Shown: positions 25,678-34,559 of the stretch, one piece after another
Position numbering within the stretch: position 1 is the stretch's first letter
How the letters are laid out: each line of letters starts with the position of its first letter
Assembly: GCA_900546145.1 (NCBI GenBank)
Contig: URBN01000006.1
Span: forward strand, 34,275-98,274
DNA: 64,000 nucleotides
Reading direction: 5' to 3'
From: an uncultured Desulfovibrio sp.
Lineage (GTDB): Bacteria; Desulfobacterota; Desulfovibrionia; Desulfovibrionales; Desulfovibrionaceae
Notes under the pieces: model-generated
The model's database searches: none
What the model saw: the letters and a program-made list of their open reading frames with translations, nothing else
Told to the model about the DNA's origin: nothing
Made by a program: the position numbers and the translations under genes

Positions 25678-26526
25678 ATGTCTATTCTGAAGAAACACCC
25701 CTCATGGCTGCTGGCCCTTGTCCTGCCCATGCTCCTCATCCTCGCGCGCGGCACCATGGCCGAGGAATGGACGAACCTCGATGACGAAATCATGAAGCGC
25801 GGCACGGTCCGCATCGGCATCGGCTACAGCACGCCTCCCATGAACTATCTTGATGACAAAGGGCAGCCCGCGGGCTTCGATGTGGATCTCGCCAAAGCCC
25901 TCTGTGAAAAAATGGGACTCAAGTACACGATCACCAAAGTGAACAACAAGACGCGTATCACTTCTCTTGTCTCCGGTGAGACGGACATGGTGCTTTCCAA
26001 CATGAACCACACCATGAGCCGTGCCCGGCAGATTGATTTTTCGGATACCTACCTGCTCGACGGCAAGCGCATTCTGGCGGCAAAGGGCAAATACCACGCC
26101 CTTAAGGATTTTGTGGGCAAGCGCGTGGCCGTGTGCCAGGGCAGCAACGCCCAGCAGGCCGTGACCGAGGCCCTGAAGCAGCTTGGCGATCCCTCGCCGC
26201 GCGTCATGTCCTTCCAGAACGATTCCGAGTGCTTCCTGGCCCTCAAAACCGGCAAGGTCGACGGCTGGACCAACGACACCGTCATTCTCGCGGGCGTGTC
26301 CGGAGGCGACAGGGGCTTTGAGGCTGTGGGCGAAATTTACAGCCCCACCTATTACGGCATCGGCGTGCCCCGCAACCAGTCCGCGTGGCGCTACCGCGTG
26401 AACGCGGCGCTGCGGAGCCTTATCATGGACGGCACCTACCAGAAGATTTATGATGTCTGGTTCGGCCCCCAGGGCCGTTATCCCCTGCCGCCCGCTTCCG
26501 GCAGGCTCCCTGTCTGGGCCGAGTAG
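25678..26526 (+). CDS. Periplasmic amino-acid-binding protein (SBP family 3)
   Basis: The 282-residue protein has a signal peptide (HPSWLLALVLPMLLILARGTMAEE) and the family-3 receptor fold. GTVRIGIGYSTPPMNYLDDKGQPAGFDVDLAKAL is the first lobe. The Arg that grips the amino-acid carboxylate is seen in NHTMSRARQIDFSD. KRVAVCQGSNAQQAVTEAL begins the second lobe. It delivers a polar amino acid to the two permeases upstream. The specific ligand cannot be read. AAGGA precedes the ATG. Confidence 0.88.
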   Translation: MSILKKHPSWLLALVLPMLLILARGTMAEEWTNLDDEIMKRGTVRIGIGYSTPPMNYLDDKGQPAGFDVDLAKALCEKMGLKYTITKVNNKTRITSLVSGETDMVLSNMNHTMSRARQIDFSDTYLLDGKRILAAKGKYHALKDFVGKRVAVCQGSNAQQAVTEALKQLGDPSPRVMSFQNDSECFLALKTGKVDGWTNDTVILAGVSGGDRGFEAVGEIYSPTYYGIGVPRNQSAWRYRVNAALRSLIMDGTYQKIYDVWFGPQGRYPLPPASGRLPVWAE

Positions 26527-26535
26527 GAAGAAATT

Positions 26536-27603
26536 ATGAACGGCAGCGGCCCGCTTCTTGAAGTCTCCGGTGTCACTTCTCTGCGCGGAGGTCTTCCTGT
26601 CCTCAGGGATGTGAGCCTGACTCTGGAGGAGGGGCGCTGCCTCGCCCTCTGCGGTCCGAGCGGGTGCGGGAAGACGACCCTGCTCAGGGCCGTGGCCGGC
26701 CTTGATCCCATTGATGCCGGGGAAGTGCGCCTCGGCGGAGAGGTCCGCAGCCGGCCCGGATGGCGCACGGCGGGCAGAGGCGAGGTGGGCATGGTTTTCC
26801 AGGGTGAGCAGCTCTACAGCCATCTCACTCTTTTGCGGAACATCACTCTGGCTCCCGTGGCTGTACTGAAGGAAGACAGGGAAAAGGCCTGTGAAGAGGC
26901 CATGCGCCTTCTTGAAGAAGTAGGGCTCGGGGACAGGGCGGACCGCTATCCGGGGCAGCTCTCCGGCGGCCAGAGGCAGCGCGGCGCCATAGCCCGCATG
27001 CTGGCCATGCGCCCGAAGCTCATGCTCTTTGATGAGCCCTCGTCATCCCTTGATCCTTCCAACGTGAGCGAGGTTCTGGACATCATCCGCGGCCTGCGCG
27101 GCGGGGGACGCACCATCATCGTGGTCACCCATCAGGCGTCCTTCGCACGCGGCATGGCTGACAGCATCCTGATTATGGAGGCGGGCCGCATCGTGTCCCA
27201 CGAGGATCCGGCCTTTGTAACCGTGCGTCCGGCGTCGGAAGCGGGACGGAATATTTTTGCCCGCGGCCTGCCCGTGATTTCCGCGCTTGACCGGGTGGAA
27301 GCCTCGGGACGCGTGATGCTTGGCCTGCCGCCGGATCTCGCGGGCGCCTCCTCCCTGCCGCGGGTCCGGGCTCTCGCCGCCGCCCTCGGCGCGGCCGTAG
27401 AGGAATACAGTATCCGGGGAGAAGAGCGGGATCTCGCGCTGCGCCTCGGGCTTGCCGATCTCGCGCTCGTCCGCGCTCCCGTCCGGGACGGGGAAAATCT
27501 CACAGCCATCGGCGGGCAGGACGGCCTCCCCGGCGGCGTTCTGCTCTGCGCCGCGGCTGACGATTACCTGTGGCTGAGGCGGCTTGCCGGCGCCATGCAC
27601 TGA
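26536..27603 (+). CDS. Amino-acid ABC transporter ATPase with unusual C-terminal extension
   Basis: Residues 1-235 are a standard ABC ATPase: Walker A GPSGCGKTT, signature LSGGQRQRGAIARML, Walker B LMLFDEPSSSLDP and H-loop VVTHQ. Polar amino-acid ATPases usually end near residue 240, but this one has about 115 more residues (RPASEAGRNIFARGLPVISALDRVEASGRVMLGL...WLRRLAGAMH). That tail resembles no domain I can name and could be a regulatory ligand-sensing module, as NIL domains are in MetN. It lies 9 bases after the binding-protein gene and is the last gene of the operon. Confidence 0.85.
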   Translation: MNGSGPLLEVSGVTSLRGGLPVLRDVSLTLEEGRCLALCGPSGCGKTTLLRAVAGLDPIDAGEVRLGGEVRSRPGWRTAGRGEVGMVFQGEQLYSHLTLLRNITLAPVAVLKEDREKACEEAMRLLEEVGLGDRADRYPGQLSGGQRQRGAIARMLAMRPKLMLFDEPSSSLDPSNVSEVLDIIRGLRGGGRTIIVVTHQASFARGMADSILIMEAGRIVSHEDPAFVTVRPASEAGRNIFARGLPVISALDRVEASGRVMLGLPPDLAGASSLPRVRALAAALGAAVEEYSIRGEERDLALRLGLADLALVRAPVRDGENLTAIGGQDGLPGGVLLCAAADDYLWLRRLAGAMH

Positions 27604-27614
27604 GAGCGGAGCGC

Positions 27615-28751
27615 CTAGTCGAGGGTGCGCCTGAAGGCGCGGACGGCCACGCCCATGAGGGCTGCCGTGAAGGCGGCGATGGGCCAGAGGTTCTGCCAGA
27701 TGTCCTGCCAGCCGCAGCCCTTGAGGAGAATGCCGCGCACGAGGCGGTTGAAATAGGTCAGGGGCAGGACGGAGCCGATGTACTGCGCCCATTCGGGCAT
27801 GCCGTAGAAGGGAAACATGAAGCCCGAGAGCATGATATTGGGCAGGAAGTAGAAGAAGGTCATCTGCATGGCCTGGAGCTGGTTTCTGGCGATGGCGGAA
27901 ATAGTGACGCCCACGGTGAGGTTGGCGGCGATGAAAAGCACGGACGCCGCATAGAGGGCGGCCGGGTCCCCGGTAAAGGGAACTTTGAAAAGGAAGACGG
28001 CCAGGGCCAGCACAATGCCCACCTGGATGTGTCCCGTGACGATATAGGGCGTGATCTTGCCGAGCATGATTTCGACGGGCGTGACCGGCGAGGCGAGCAG
28101 GTTTTCCATGTTGCCGCGCTCGCGCTCACGCGTCAGGGCCATGCTCGTGAGCATGCAGGTCATGAGCGCCAGAATGACGCCGATGAGCCCGGGCACGATG
28201 TTGAGGCGGGTGAGGCCTTCGGGGTTGTACATTCTGTGGGCCGTGATGGAGAAAGACTGGGACGCGGGGGCCAGAAAGGAGAGGGGCCCTTTCATGTCCC
28301 GCTTCAGCACGGACTCGACGATGCCCTGCACGGCGCCGATGGCACCCGTAGTGGCCGTGGGATCCGTAGCATCGGCCTCAATGAGCATGGCCGGCTTTTC
28401 GCCGCGCAGAAGACGGCGGGTGAAATCAGTGGGGATGCTGATGACAAAGGAGACGTCCCCGCTTTTGAGAGCGTTCTCCGCGTCCGCCTCGCTCATGACC
28501 CCCGTTATTCTGAAGTAGTCGGACGTGCGCAGGGCGGATTCCACGCTGCGTGTGAATATGGTCTCCTCGCCCGGCACAAAGGCCGTGGGCAGGTGCTTGG
28601 GATCGTTGTTGATGGCGTAGCCGAAGAGGAGGAGCTGGATCACGGGGATGCCGATGATCATGCCGAGCGTGAAGCGGTCGCGGCGCAGCTGAAGGGCTTC
28701 CTTGTAGGCTATGGCGAGGCAGCGTCTGAGGGAGAATATGCGGTGCGTCAT
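27615..28751 (-). CDS. ABC-2 type exporter permease (YbhR/YbhS-like)
   Basis: The 378-residue protein has an N-terminal span (RDRFTLGMIIGIPVIQLLLFGYAIN), a large periplasmic loop, and a cluster of five C-terminal spans. The ABC-2 signature reads RGILLKGCGWQDIWQNLWPIA. It forms the membrane part of a drug/lipid exporter with the ATPase and membrane-fusion protein encoded upstream in the same operon. Its start overlaps the ATPase stop by 4 bases. E. coli YbhGFSR has two permeases; only one is encoded here. Confidence 0.85.
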   Translation of the reverse strand: MTHRIFSLRRCLAIAYKEALQLRRDRFTLGMIIGIPVIQLLLFGYAINNDPKHLPTAFVPGEETIFTRSVESALRTSDYFRITGVMSEADAENALKSGDVSFVISIPTDFTRRLLRGEKPAMLIEADATDPTATTGAIGAVQGIVESVLKRDMKGPLSFLAPASQSFSITAHRMYNPEGLTRLNIVPGLIGVILALMTCMLTSMALTRERERGNMENLLASPVTPVEIMLGKITPYIVTGHIQVGIVLALAVFLFKVPFTGDPAALYAASVLFIAANLTVGVTISAIARNQLQAMQMTFFYFLPNIMLSGFMFPFYGMPEWAQYIGSVLPLTYFNRLVRGILLKGCGWQDIWQNLWPIAAFTAALMGVAVRAFRRTLD

Positions 28752-29710
28752 TTTTTTGAGCTCCCGAAATTGTCCTGCGAGTGCGCCATCATGTAGATGA
28801 AGACGTCTTCGAGGCCTGTGGAAATGGGCTCCATGCGGCAGTCAGCGCCGAGACAGGAGGAGACCGCTCTCTCAAGGGCGGCCGCGTCGCGGGCGCTCGC
28901 GTGCAGAACCGTGCCGAACATGACAGTCTGCTCCACGCCGGGCGTTTGTCTGAGCTTTGTCTGAAGCGCTGACAGATCCGGACCGTAAACGGCCAGTGTG
29001 GTCAGCCCCTGGCCCGCGATGATCGCCTCAGCCGTGCCCGTGGCCATGAGGCGGCCGTAGGCGATGTAGGCGAGCTTGTGGCAGCGTTCCGCCTCGTCCA
29101 TGTAGTGCGTACTCACGAGGACGGAGATGCCGCGGGCGGCCAGTTCGTGCAGTTCGTCCCAGAAGTCGCGGCGGGCCGTGGGATCGACGCCGGCCGTGGG
29201 TTCATCGAGAAGCAGGAGATCGGGCTTGTGGAGCATGCAGGCCCCGAGGGCCATGCGCTGCTTCCAGCCGCCGGAGAGCGAGCCTGCCAGCTGCTCCGCG
29301 CGTCCAGTCAGGCCGAGCTCCTCAAGCGTCTTTTCCACGGCGCCTTTCCTGTCCGGCACCTCGAAGAGTCTCGCCACGAAATCCAGGTTTTCCCGGATGG
29401 AGAGATCTTCCCAGAACGAGAAGCGCTGGGTCATGTAGCCAACGTGCCGGCGTATCTCCACGCTGTCCTTCATAATATCCCAGCCGAGGCACGTCCCTGT
29501 GCCCGCGTCCGGCGTGAGCAGGCCGCACATCATGCGTATGCAGGTGGTCTTGCCGCTGCCGTTGGGGCCGAGGAAGCCGTAGATTTCGCCGCGCTTCACG
29601 GTCATGGATACGTTGTCCACGACCGTTTTCTTCCCGAACCGTTTGGTCAGGCCGTGCACGTCGATGGCGGGCGCCGCGGATTCCGTCCGTTCTTCAGGCT
29701 GTGTGTTCAT
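28748..29710 (-). CDS. ABC exporter ATP-binding protein (YbhF-like, single NBD)
   Basis: The 320-residue ATPase has Walker A GPNGSGKTT, signature LSGGWKQRMALGACML, Walker B LLLLDEPTAGVDP and H-loop VSTHYMDEAERC. This is the drug-export/ABC-2 subgroup. YbhF of E. coli has two such domains, whereas this is a single-domain version. The last 70 residues are the usual regulatory tail of the subgroup. It overlaps the genes on both sides by 4 bases, showing tight coupling in the tetR-MFP-ATPase-permease operon. Confidence 0.88.
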   Translation of the reverse strand: MNTQPEERTESAAPAIDVHGLTKRFGKKTVVDNVSMTVKRGEIYGFLGPNGSGKTTCIRMMCGLLTPDAGTGTCLGWDIMKDSVEIRRHVGYMTQRFSFWEDLSIRENLDFVARLFEVPDRKGAVEKTLEELGLTGRAEQLAGSLSGGWKQRMALGACMLHKPDLLLLDEPTAGVDPTARRDFWDELHELAARGISVLVSTHYMDEAERCHKLAYIAYGRLMATGTAEAIIAGQGLTTLAVYGPDLSALQTKLRQTPGVEQTVMFGTVLHASARDAAALERAVSSCLGADCRMEPISTGLEDVFIYMMAHSQDNFGSSKK

Positions 29711-30660
29711 GGCAGGACCACGCTGACGGGCTGTCCCGGATGCAGGCCTGCTGCGGTGCGCCCGTCTGTCTCGGCCTCGGCCATGAAGCAGAGCTTGCTC
29801 CGTGTCTCGTTAGAGTAGATGACGGGGGGCGTGTACTCGGCGTTCTGGGCGATATAGGTGACTTTTGCGCTGACGGGAGACGCGCCGTCCATGGAGACGG
29901 TGACGGTCTCCCCGAGATGCAGGGCGGCAGCGCGCTTTTCCGGTATGAAGAAGCGGATCTTGACGTTGCCGGGCGGCAGAAGCTGGATGACGGGGCTTCC
30001 TGCGGGCACCCATTCGCCGACCCTGTAGAGCGTGTCGTAGACGAGGCCCGCCTGCTGCGGACGGATTTCCTTCTGATCGAGTTCCCAGCGGGCCTGGGCG
30101 AGGTCGGCCTCACCGGCTTCCACGGCGGCCTTCTGGGCAGCGATGCGCTGTTCACGCTCAGGAAGGTTGTAGACATCGACCTGCTTCTGCATCTCCACCA
30201 CGGTGGCGTCAGCAGAGCGGGACACGGCGCGCTGGTTGTCGAGCTCCTTCCTTGAGACGGCATTCTGTCGGTAGAGGGCTTCCACGCGGGCGAGCTCGGC
30301 CGCGGCATTCGCCTGATCGGCCCTGGCCTTCGCAAGCTGGGCCTTTGCCATGGACACTTCCGCCGGGCGCCTGCCCGTGAGCATGTCGTTGTAAAGGGCG
30401 CGGGTCTGGGCGAGACTGCGTTCGGATTTGGCCACGGCCTGGCGCTCGTATTCGCTTTCGAGCGAGGCGAGAAGCACGCCGGCCTCCACGCTGCTGCCTT
30501 TTCTGGTCAGAAGCTTTTCGAGCCTGCCGGCGCGCGCGGAGGAAAGATAGACGTATTCCCCCTCCACGTAACCCTGACATTCGTTCCCGTCGTTTCCGGA
30601 GCATCCCTGAAGGAGGACGGAAAGAGCGAGCAGGCAGAGGAGAGAAACAGAAAATTTCAT
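29707..30660 (-). CDS. HlyD/YbhG-family membrane-fusion protein
   Basis: The 317-residue periplasmic adaptor has a signal/lipobox-like N-terminus (LLCLLALSVLLQGCSGND). A biotinyl-lipoyl half follows (GEYVYLSSARAGRLEKLLTRKGSSVEAGVLLASLE), then a long coiled-coil hairpin (residues about 75-185) and a barrel domain with WVPAGSPVIQLLPPGNVKIRFFIPE. It joins the ABC-2 permease to an outer-membrane channel encoded elsewhere. The lipobox Cys suggests anchoring as a lipoprotein, a difference from E. coli YbhG. GAGGT precedes the ATG. Confidence 0.87.
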   Translation of the reverse strand: MKFSVSLLCLLALSVLLQGCSGNDGNECQGYVEGEYVYLSSARAGRLEKLLTRKGSSVEAGVLLASLESEYERQAVAKSERSLAQTRALYNDMLTGRRPAEVSMAKAQLAKARADQANAAAELARVEALYRQNAVSRKELDNQRAVSRSADATVVEMQKQVDVYNLPEREQRIAAQKAAVEAGEADLAQARWELDQKEIRPQQAGLVYDTLYRVGEWVPAGSPVIQLLPPGNVKIRFFIPEKRAAALHLGETVTVSMDGASPVSAKVTYIAQNAEYTPPVIYSNETRSKLCFMAEAETDGRTAAGLHPGQPVSVVLP

Positions 30661-30665
30661 GGGTA

Positions 30666-31328
30666 CTACCTCGTCTGACCGGGAAGAATCCCGTGCAGGA
30701 GAAGGGTGAGAATATGCCTGCGCAGGTCGGCGCGGGTGAAGTCCTGATTCCAGGGAAGCTTACGGATGAGGCCCGAAGCGGCAAGGGGCAGCATGATGGC
30801 GCCCACCACGGAAGGGATAAAGAGTCCGGGGCAGATACCGTCGCTCACGAGCTTTTTCCTCTGGGCATTCCGGACAGCCTCGAGGATTTTCGGCTGCGTG
30901 TTTTCTGCCCTGAGTTTTTCCAGAAGCCGGTCCCTGAGAACGCCGCCGTCAGTCAGAATTTCCCGCACCCAGAGCTGGGGAAGGACGGGGATGTTGTCCA
31001 CCTTGGCGAGCACGCGATCCAGAATGGAAACGAGAAAAGCCTGAGGATCATCGAGGCAGTGCCCGTCAAGACTCTGCCAGAGTTCGCGGATGCCGGGCAG
31101 GATGCGCTCCTCCATGAGGGCGTCGAGGAGCCCGGAGCGTCCGCCGAAGTAGTAGTGCACCATGGCGGGCGTCACGTGCGCGGCCCGGCCGATTTCCGGA
31201 AGGGACGTCGCCGCAGCGCCCTGTGACGCGAAAAGGGTGAGCGCCGCGTCGAGAATGGCAGCCCTCTTGTCGCCTGCGCCCTCGGAGGGGCGTCCCGGCG
31301 TTTTGCGGGAAGAAATGTGTGTGTTCAT
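30666..31328 (-). CDS. TetR-family repressor (CecR/YbiH-like)
   Basis: The 220-residue protein has a TetR HTH at residues about 20-66 (AAILDAALTLFASQGAAATSLPEIGRAAHVTPAMVHYYFGGRSGLLDALM). A ligand-binding C-terminal domain follows, like that of CecR, which controls ybhGFSR in E. coli. It is the first gene of the operon, 5 bases before the exporter gene. A long AT-rich palindrome lies directly upstream of its ATG, so autoregulation of the whole operon is likely. Confidence 0.85.
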   Translation of the reverse strand: MNTHISSRKTPGRPSEGAGDKRAAILDAALTLFASQGAAATSLPEIGRAAHVTPAMVHYYFGGRSGLLDALMEERILPGIRELWQSLDGHCLDDPQAFLVSILDRVLAKVDNIPVLPQLWVREILTDGGVLRDRLLEKLRAENTQPKILEAVRNAQRKKLVSDGICPGLFIPSVVGAIMLPLAASGLIRKLPWNQDFTRADLRRHILTLLLHGILPGQTR

Positions 31329-31332
31329 GAAA

Positions 31333-31356
31333 AATTAATTAATCAGTTAATTAATT
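31333..31356. promoter_or_regulatory. TetR operator palindrome
   Basis: Two 10-bp arms, AATTAATTAA (31333-31342) and TTAATTAATT (31347-31356), flank a 4-base centre. The palindrome begins 4 bases upstream of the tetR ATG. The size and symmetry suit a TetR dimer. Confidence 0.65.
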
Positions 31357-31484
31357 AAAAGCAAGAAAATTATGAGGGCCGGGTAACCGGACAGGCATGC
31401 TTCCGTAACACTACGGCAAAAGAGCGTGGCTACAAGGCAGAGCGGGCGCAGAAAGCGCCTAAAAAAATGAAAAGAGGAAGAACA

Positions 31485-32462
31485 ATGAAAATTTCGCGTT
31501 TTCTGATCTGCGCGCTGGCCATGGCCGTGCTCTGCCTGGGAGGGAAGGCCCGCGCCGCGGAGGCTCCCGCCGCCATTTCCTTCGGCATCATTTCCACCGA
31601 GTCGTCGATCACGCTGAAGCAGCTCTGGGAGCCCTTCATCGAAGCCATGTCCAAAAGGACGGGAGTGCCGGTGAAGGCGTATTTTGCTTCCGACTACGCC
31701 GGCATCATCGAGGCCATGCGCTTCGGCAAGGTTGACGTGGCCTGGACCGGCAACAAAGGCGCCATGGGTATGGTTGACCGCGCGGGCGGCGAAATCTTTG
31801 CCCAGGCCATTTCCGCCGGAGGGGAGAGCGGCTACTATTCCCTGCTCATCGTCAACAAAGACAGCAGTCTGAAGACGCTCGATGACGTGCTGGGCCACGC
31901 GAAGGATCTCACGTTCAGCAACGGCGATCCCAATTCCACTTCCGGCAATCTCGTGCCCGGCTACTACATTTTCGCGAAGCGCGACCTCGATCCGAAGAAA
32001 ATCTTCAAACGCACCCTGAACGGCAGCCACGAGGCCAACGCCATGGCTGTGGCCAACGGCAAGGCCGACGTGGCCACCTTCAACAGTTCCAGCATGAAGA
32101 GGCTGACTGAGACGCATCCTGAAGCCGCGGCGAAGCTGCGCGTTGTCTGGACGTCTCCCGTGATACCGGACAACCCCATGGTGTGGAGGAAGGCGCTGCC
32201 GGACGATCTCAAGGCGAAGATAAAGGCCTTCGTGCTCGACTACGGCACCAAAGGGCCTGACGCCGCTGCCGAACGCGCGCAGCTTGAGAAAATAAACAGG
32301 GAAGGGTTCAGGGCGTCGGACGACAGCCAGCTCATTCCGCTCAGGAAAATCGAGTGCTACCGCCAGATAGTGAAGGTTCAGGACAGCCAGACCATGTCTG
32401 ACGATGAGAAGAAGGCGAAAATCGCCGAACTCAGCGCGCAGATGAAGAAATACGGCGACTAG
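31485..32462 (+). CDS. Phosphonate-binding protein paralogue (PhnD family), orphan
   Basis: The 325-residue periplasmic protein has a Sec signal peptide and the PhnD core (FGIISTESS, AYFASDYAGIIEAMRFGKVDVAW, FSNGDPNSTSGNLVPGYYIF). By eye it is identical to the operon PhnD at 34560-35522 at well over half of positions, so the two are paralogues from a duplication. It stands alone, without permease or ATPase, between the TetR operator and a terminator. It may deliver a different phosphonate or phosphite to the same PhnCE. The ATG at 31485 has GAGGAAG upstream. Confidence 0.87.
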   Translation: MKISRFLICALAMAVLCLGGKARAAEAPAAISFGIISTESSITLKQLWEPFIEAMSKRTGVPVKAYFASDYAGIIEAMRFGKVDVAWTGNKGAMGMVDRAGGEIFAQAISAGGESGYYSLLIVNKDSSLKTLDDVLGHAKDLTFSNGDPNSTSGNLVPGYYIFAKRDLDPKKIFKRTLNGSHEANAMAVANGKADVATFNSSSMKRLTETHPEAAAKLRVVWTSPVIPDNPMVWRKALPDDLKAKIKAFVLDYGTKGPDAAAERAQLEKINREGFRASDDSQLIPLRKIECYRQIVKVQDSQTMSDDEKKAKIAELSAQMKKYGD

Positions 32463-32467
32463 TCGGG

Positions 32468-32483
32468 AAGGCTTCGGCCTTTT
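32468..32483 (+). terminator. Terminator after orphan phnD paralogue
   Basis: A short AAGGC-TTCG-GCCTT tetraloop hairpin with trailing T's sits just after the stop. A further T5 lies at about 32491-32497. Confidence 0.55.
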
Positions 32484-32556
32484 GCTCTGTCTTTTTGAGG
32501 GGGCGCGGGGAGAAACTGTCCGTCAGGACCGTTGCACCCGGCGCTCCCTTTCCTGT

Positions 32557-33231
32557 CTACCCGAGCGTGCAGCCGTCAGGGCCGCATGTGATGCCCTTTC
32601 CTTCAGGTGGCAGCAGGTTGTTCTTCTGCAGGATGTTTCTGAACACGCCGGTCATGTAGTCCTGCGAGAGGGCGCCTTTGTACGTGAGCTTTCCGTCGAT
32701 GATGAAGTGCGGCACGAGGCGTATGCCGAGTTTCTTCGCCTCTTCTTCGTCCCTGCGGACCTCGGCGGCGTACTGATCCGTGTCCAGAAAATCAGCGGAA
32801 AGCCCTTCCTTCCGGGCGATCTCTTCAAGGACTTCACGGCTTCCCACATCGAGGCCGTCGCGGAAATGAGCCTCGAAGAGGCGGTCCAGCATGTCCGGCA
32901 CGCCGTGTGCCGCGGCGTACTTGACGAGCCTGTGGGCGTTGAAGGTGTTTGCGGCGATGGCCCTGTCGTAGTGGAAGACAAGCCCGTCCCCGGCGGCCTC
33001 GCGTTCTATCTTTCTGAGTCCTGGGGCGATGTCCTCCTCAGAGACTTCCATTTTCTTCGCGTAGAAGCTGAGGCAGGGCTCGGAGACCGTGATCTGCGGC
33101 GAAAGCTCGTAGCTTTTCTGCTCAATGGTGAAGAGATCTTCGGCGTGCAGGGCTTTCAGGGCCCGGCGCACGCGTGTGCCGGCGATGTAACAGAAAGGAC
33201 AGGCGATATCGGACCATACAACAATATTCAT
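32557..33231 (-). CDS. DsbA-family (FrnE-like) oxidoreductase
   Basis: The 224-residue cytosolic protein has a thioredoxin-fold active site, CPFC, in SDIACPFCYIAG at its N-terminus. The helical insertion and cis-Pro region (IRLVPHFIIDGKLTYKGALS) are those of FrnE/2-hydroxychromene isomerase-like DsbA proteins. No signal peptide is present, so it acts in the cytoplasm as a thiol-disulfide or isomerase-type enzyme. The last residues (CGPDGC) add a second cysteine pair. It is a single gene on the minus strand between two phosphonate-linked units. Confidence 0.85.
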   Translation of the reverse strand: MNIVVWSDIACPFCYIAGTRVRRALKALHAEDLFTIEQKSYELSPQITVSEPCLSFYAKKMEVSEEDIAPGLRKIEREAAGDGLVFHYDRAIAANTFNAHRLVKYAAAHGVPDMLDRLFEAHFRDGLDVGSREVLEEIARKEGLSADFLDTDQYAAEVRRDEEEAKKLGIRLVPHFIIDGKLTYKGALSQDYMTGVFRNILQKNNLLPPEGKGITCGPDGCTLG

Positions 33232-33708
33232 GAAAAGCGTCTCCGGAAATGGCGGGATGAGAATGGGGGAGGGAAGGTCCGGCTGGGGTTTTATCAGGGG
33301 CCATTCCTCTCAGGATACGACGCCGGACCGGATACGTGAAGAGGCCGGGGCCCGTTTCCCCTGCGTCCGTAACCGGCAGTCAGCCCAGGCAGAATCCGGT
33401 TCGTATCTCCGTTATCACTGTGCCCCGTATATATAAGGAAGGGAAAATCCGGGAAAATATCCGTGTTTTCAGGGTTATGGATTTAAATATATGCCGTATC
33501 CGTATTATAAAAATTGTAAAAAATATGTAACGAAGGCGTAATACCAGTTATATTTGCCGCTATTTTTCTGATTTTGTTCTTCATTAAACCGCAACTTTCC
33601 CATAATTGAAGAGACATAAAGGCGTCACAAAGCCACAACATTTGCCGGTGAATATGCACCCGTTACTGAAAGGGCACGCGCAGGGCGCGGCCCAAGGAGT
33701 TGCAGCAG
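33232..33708 (+). other. Leader and promoter region of the C-P lyase operon
   Basis: This 477-base gap between the divergent DsbA-family gene and phnC is AT-rich from 33425 to 33610. It contains the Pho-box-like array listed separately and an AAGGAG SD at 33694-33699. No small gene or RNA gene is apparent. Confidence 0.5.
33611..33655 (+). promoter_or_regulatory. Pho-box-like array and -10 of the phn operon
   Basis: Three 7-base units are separated by identical AAAG linkers: GAGACAT (33611-33617), GCGTCAC (33622-33628) and CCACAAC (33633-33639). A -10-like GAATAT follows 10 bases later (33650-33655). The 11-bp period and the 10-base gap to -10 match the layout of PhoB-activated promoters. 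PhoB binding is inferred. Confidence 0.45.
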
Positions 33709-34524
33709 GTGATTGAAATCGACCATATCAGCAAGACTTTTTCCGGCACCAGGGGACTCGACGACGTCAGCTTACGCATAGAACCCGGTGAGATGGTGGC
33801 CCTCATCGGCTCTTCCGGTTCCGGAAAATCCACCCTTATCCGCCACATCTGCGGTCTGAGCGCCGCGGACAGGGACTGTGGCAGCATACGCGTCAACGGC
33901 CATATTGTGCAGGAAAAAGGCATCATCAGCAGCCGCATCCGCAGCATCCGTTCGCAGATCGGCGTCATTTTCCAGCAGTTCAACCTCGTCGACAGAATGA
34001 GCGTTTTTGGCAACGTCTGCCTTGGCGCCCTGCACCGTACGCCCCTCTGGCGTTCGCTTACGGGACTGTACAGCCGTGATGTGTGTGAGCTGGCGCGCCG
34101 CTCCCTCGCCCGCGTGGGCATTCTCGACAAGGCGGCCGAGCGCACTTCCAATCTTTCCGGCGGCCAGCAGCAGCGCGCTGCCATTGCCCGTGCCCTCGTG
34201 CAGAAGGCCAGTGTGCTCCTGGCTGACGAACCCATCGCTTCCCTCGACCCCGCCACGTCCCACACGGTCATGCAGATCCTGCGCGACCTCAACGAAAAGG
34301 ACGGGCTCACCGTGCTCGTCTCCCTGCATCAGGTGGACTATGCCCTGAATTTCTGCAGGCGGACGATCGCCCTCCGGAGCGGGCGCGTGGTCTACGACGG
34401 ACCGAGCGCCGCGCTCACCTCCGACTTCCTGAAGAAGCTCTATGGCGGCAGCGATCTCATCGTGCCCGGTGACAGCATGACCGCCGATGATGACGCTCTC
34501 GCGGGCGATCACTGCGCTGCCTGA
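33709..34524 (+). CDS. phnC: Phosphonate ABC transporter ATPase
   Basis: The 271-residue ABC ATPase has Walker A GSSGSGKST, signature LSGGQQQRAAIARALVQ, Walker B VLLADEPIASLDP and H-loop VSLHQ. These and its place before phnD and phnE identify PhnC. The start is taken as GTG 33709, giving 9 bases from AAGGAG. A TTG at 33700 directly abuts the SD and is less likely. It is the first gene of the 13-gene operon. Confidence 0.93.
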   Translation: MIEIDHISKTFSGTRGLDDVSLRIEPGEMVALIGSSGSGKSTLIRHICGLSAADRDCGSIRVNGHIVQEKGIISSRIRSIRSQIGVIFQQFNLVDRMSVFGNVCLGALHRTPLWRSLTGLYSRDVCELARRSLARVGILDKAAERTSNLSGGQQQRAAIARALVQKASVLLADEPIASLDPATSHTVMQILRDLNEKDGLTVLVSLHQVDYALNFCRRTIALRSGRVVYDGPSAALTSDFLKKLYGGSDLIVPGDSMTADDDALAGDHCAA

Positions 34525-34559
34525 TTTTTCACATCCCCATCCACAACAAGGAGTTTTTC

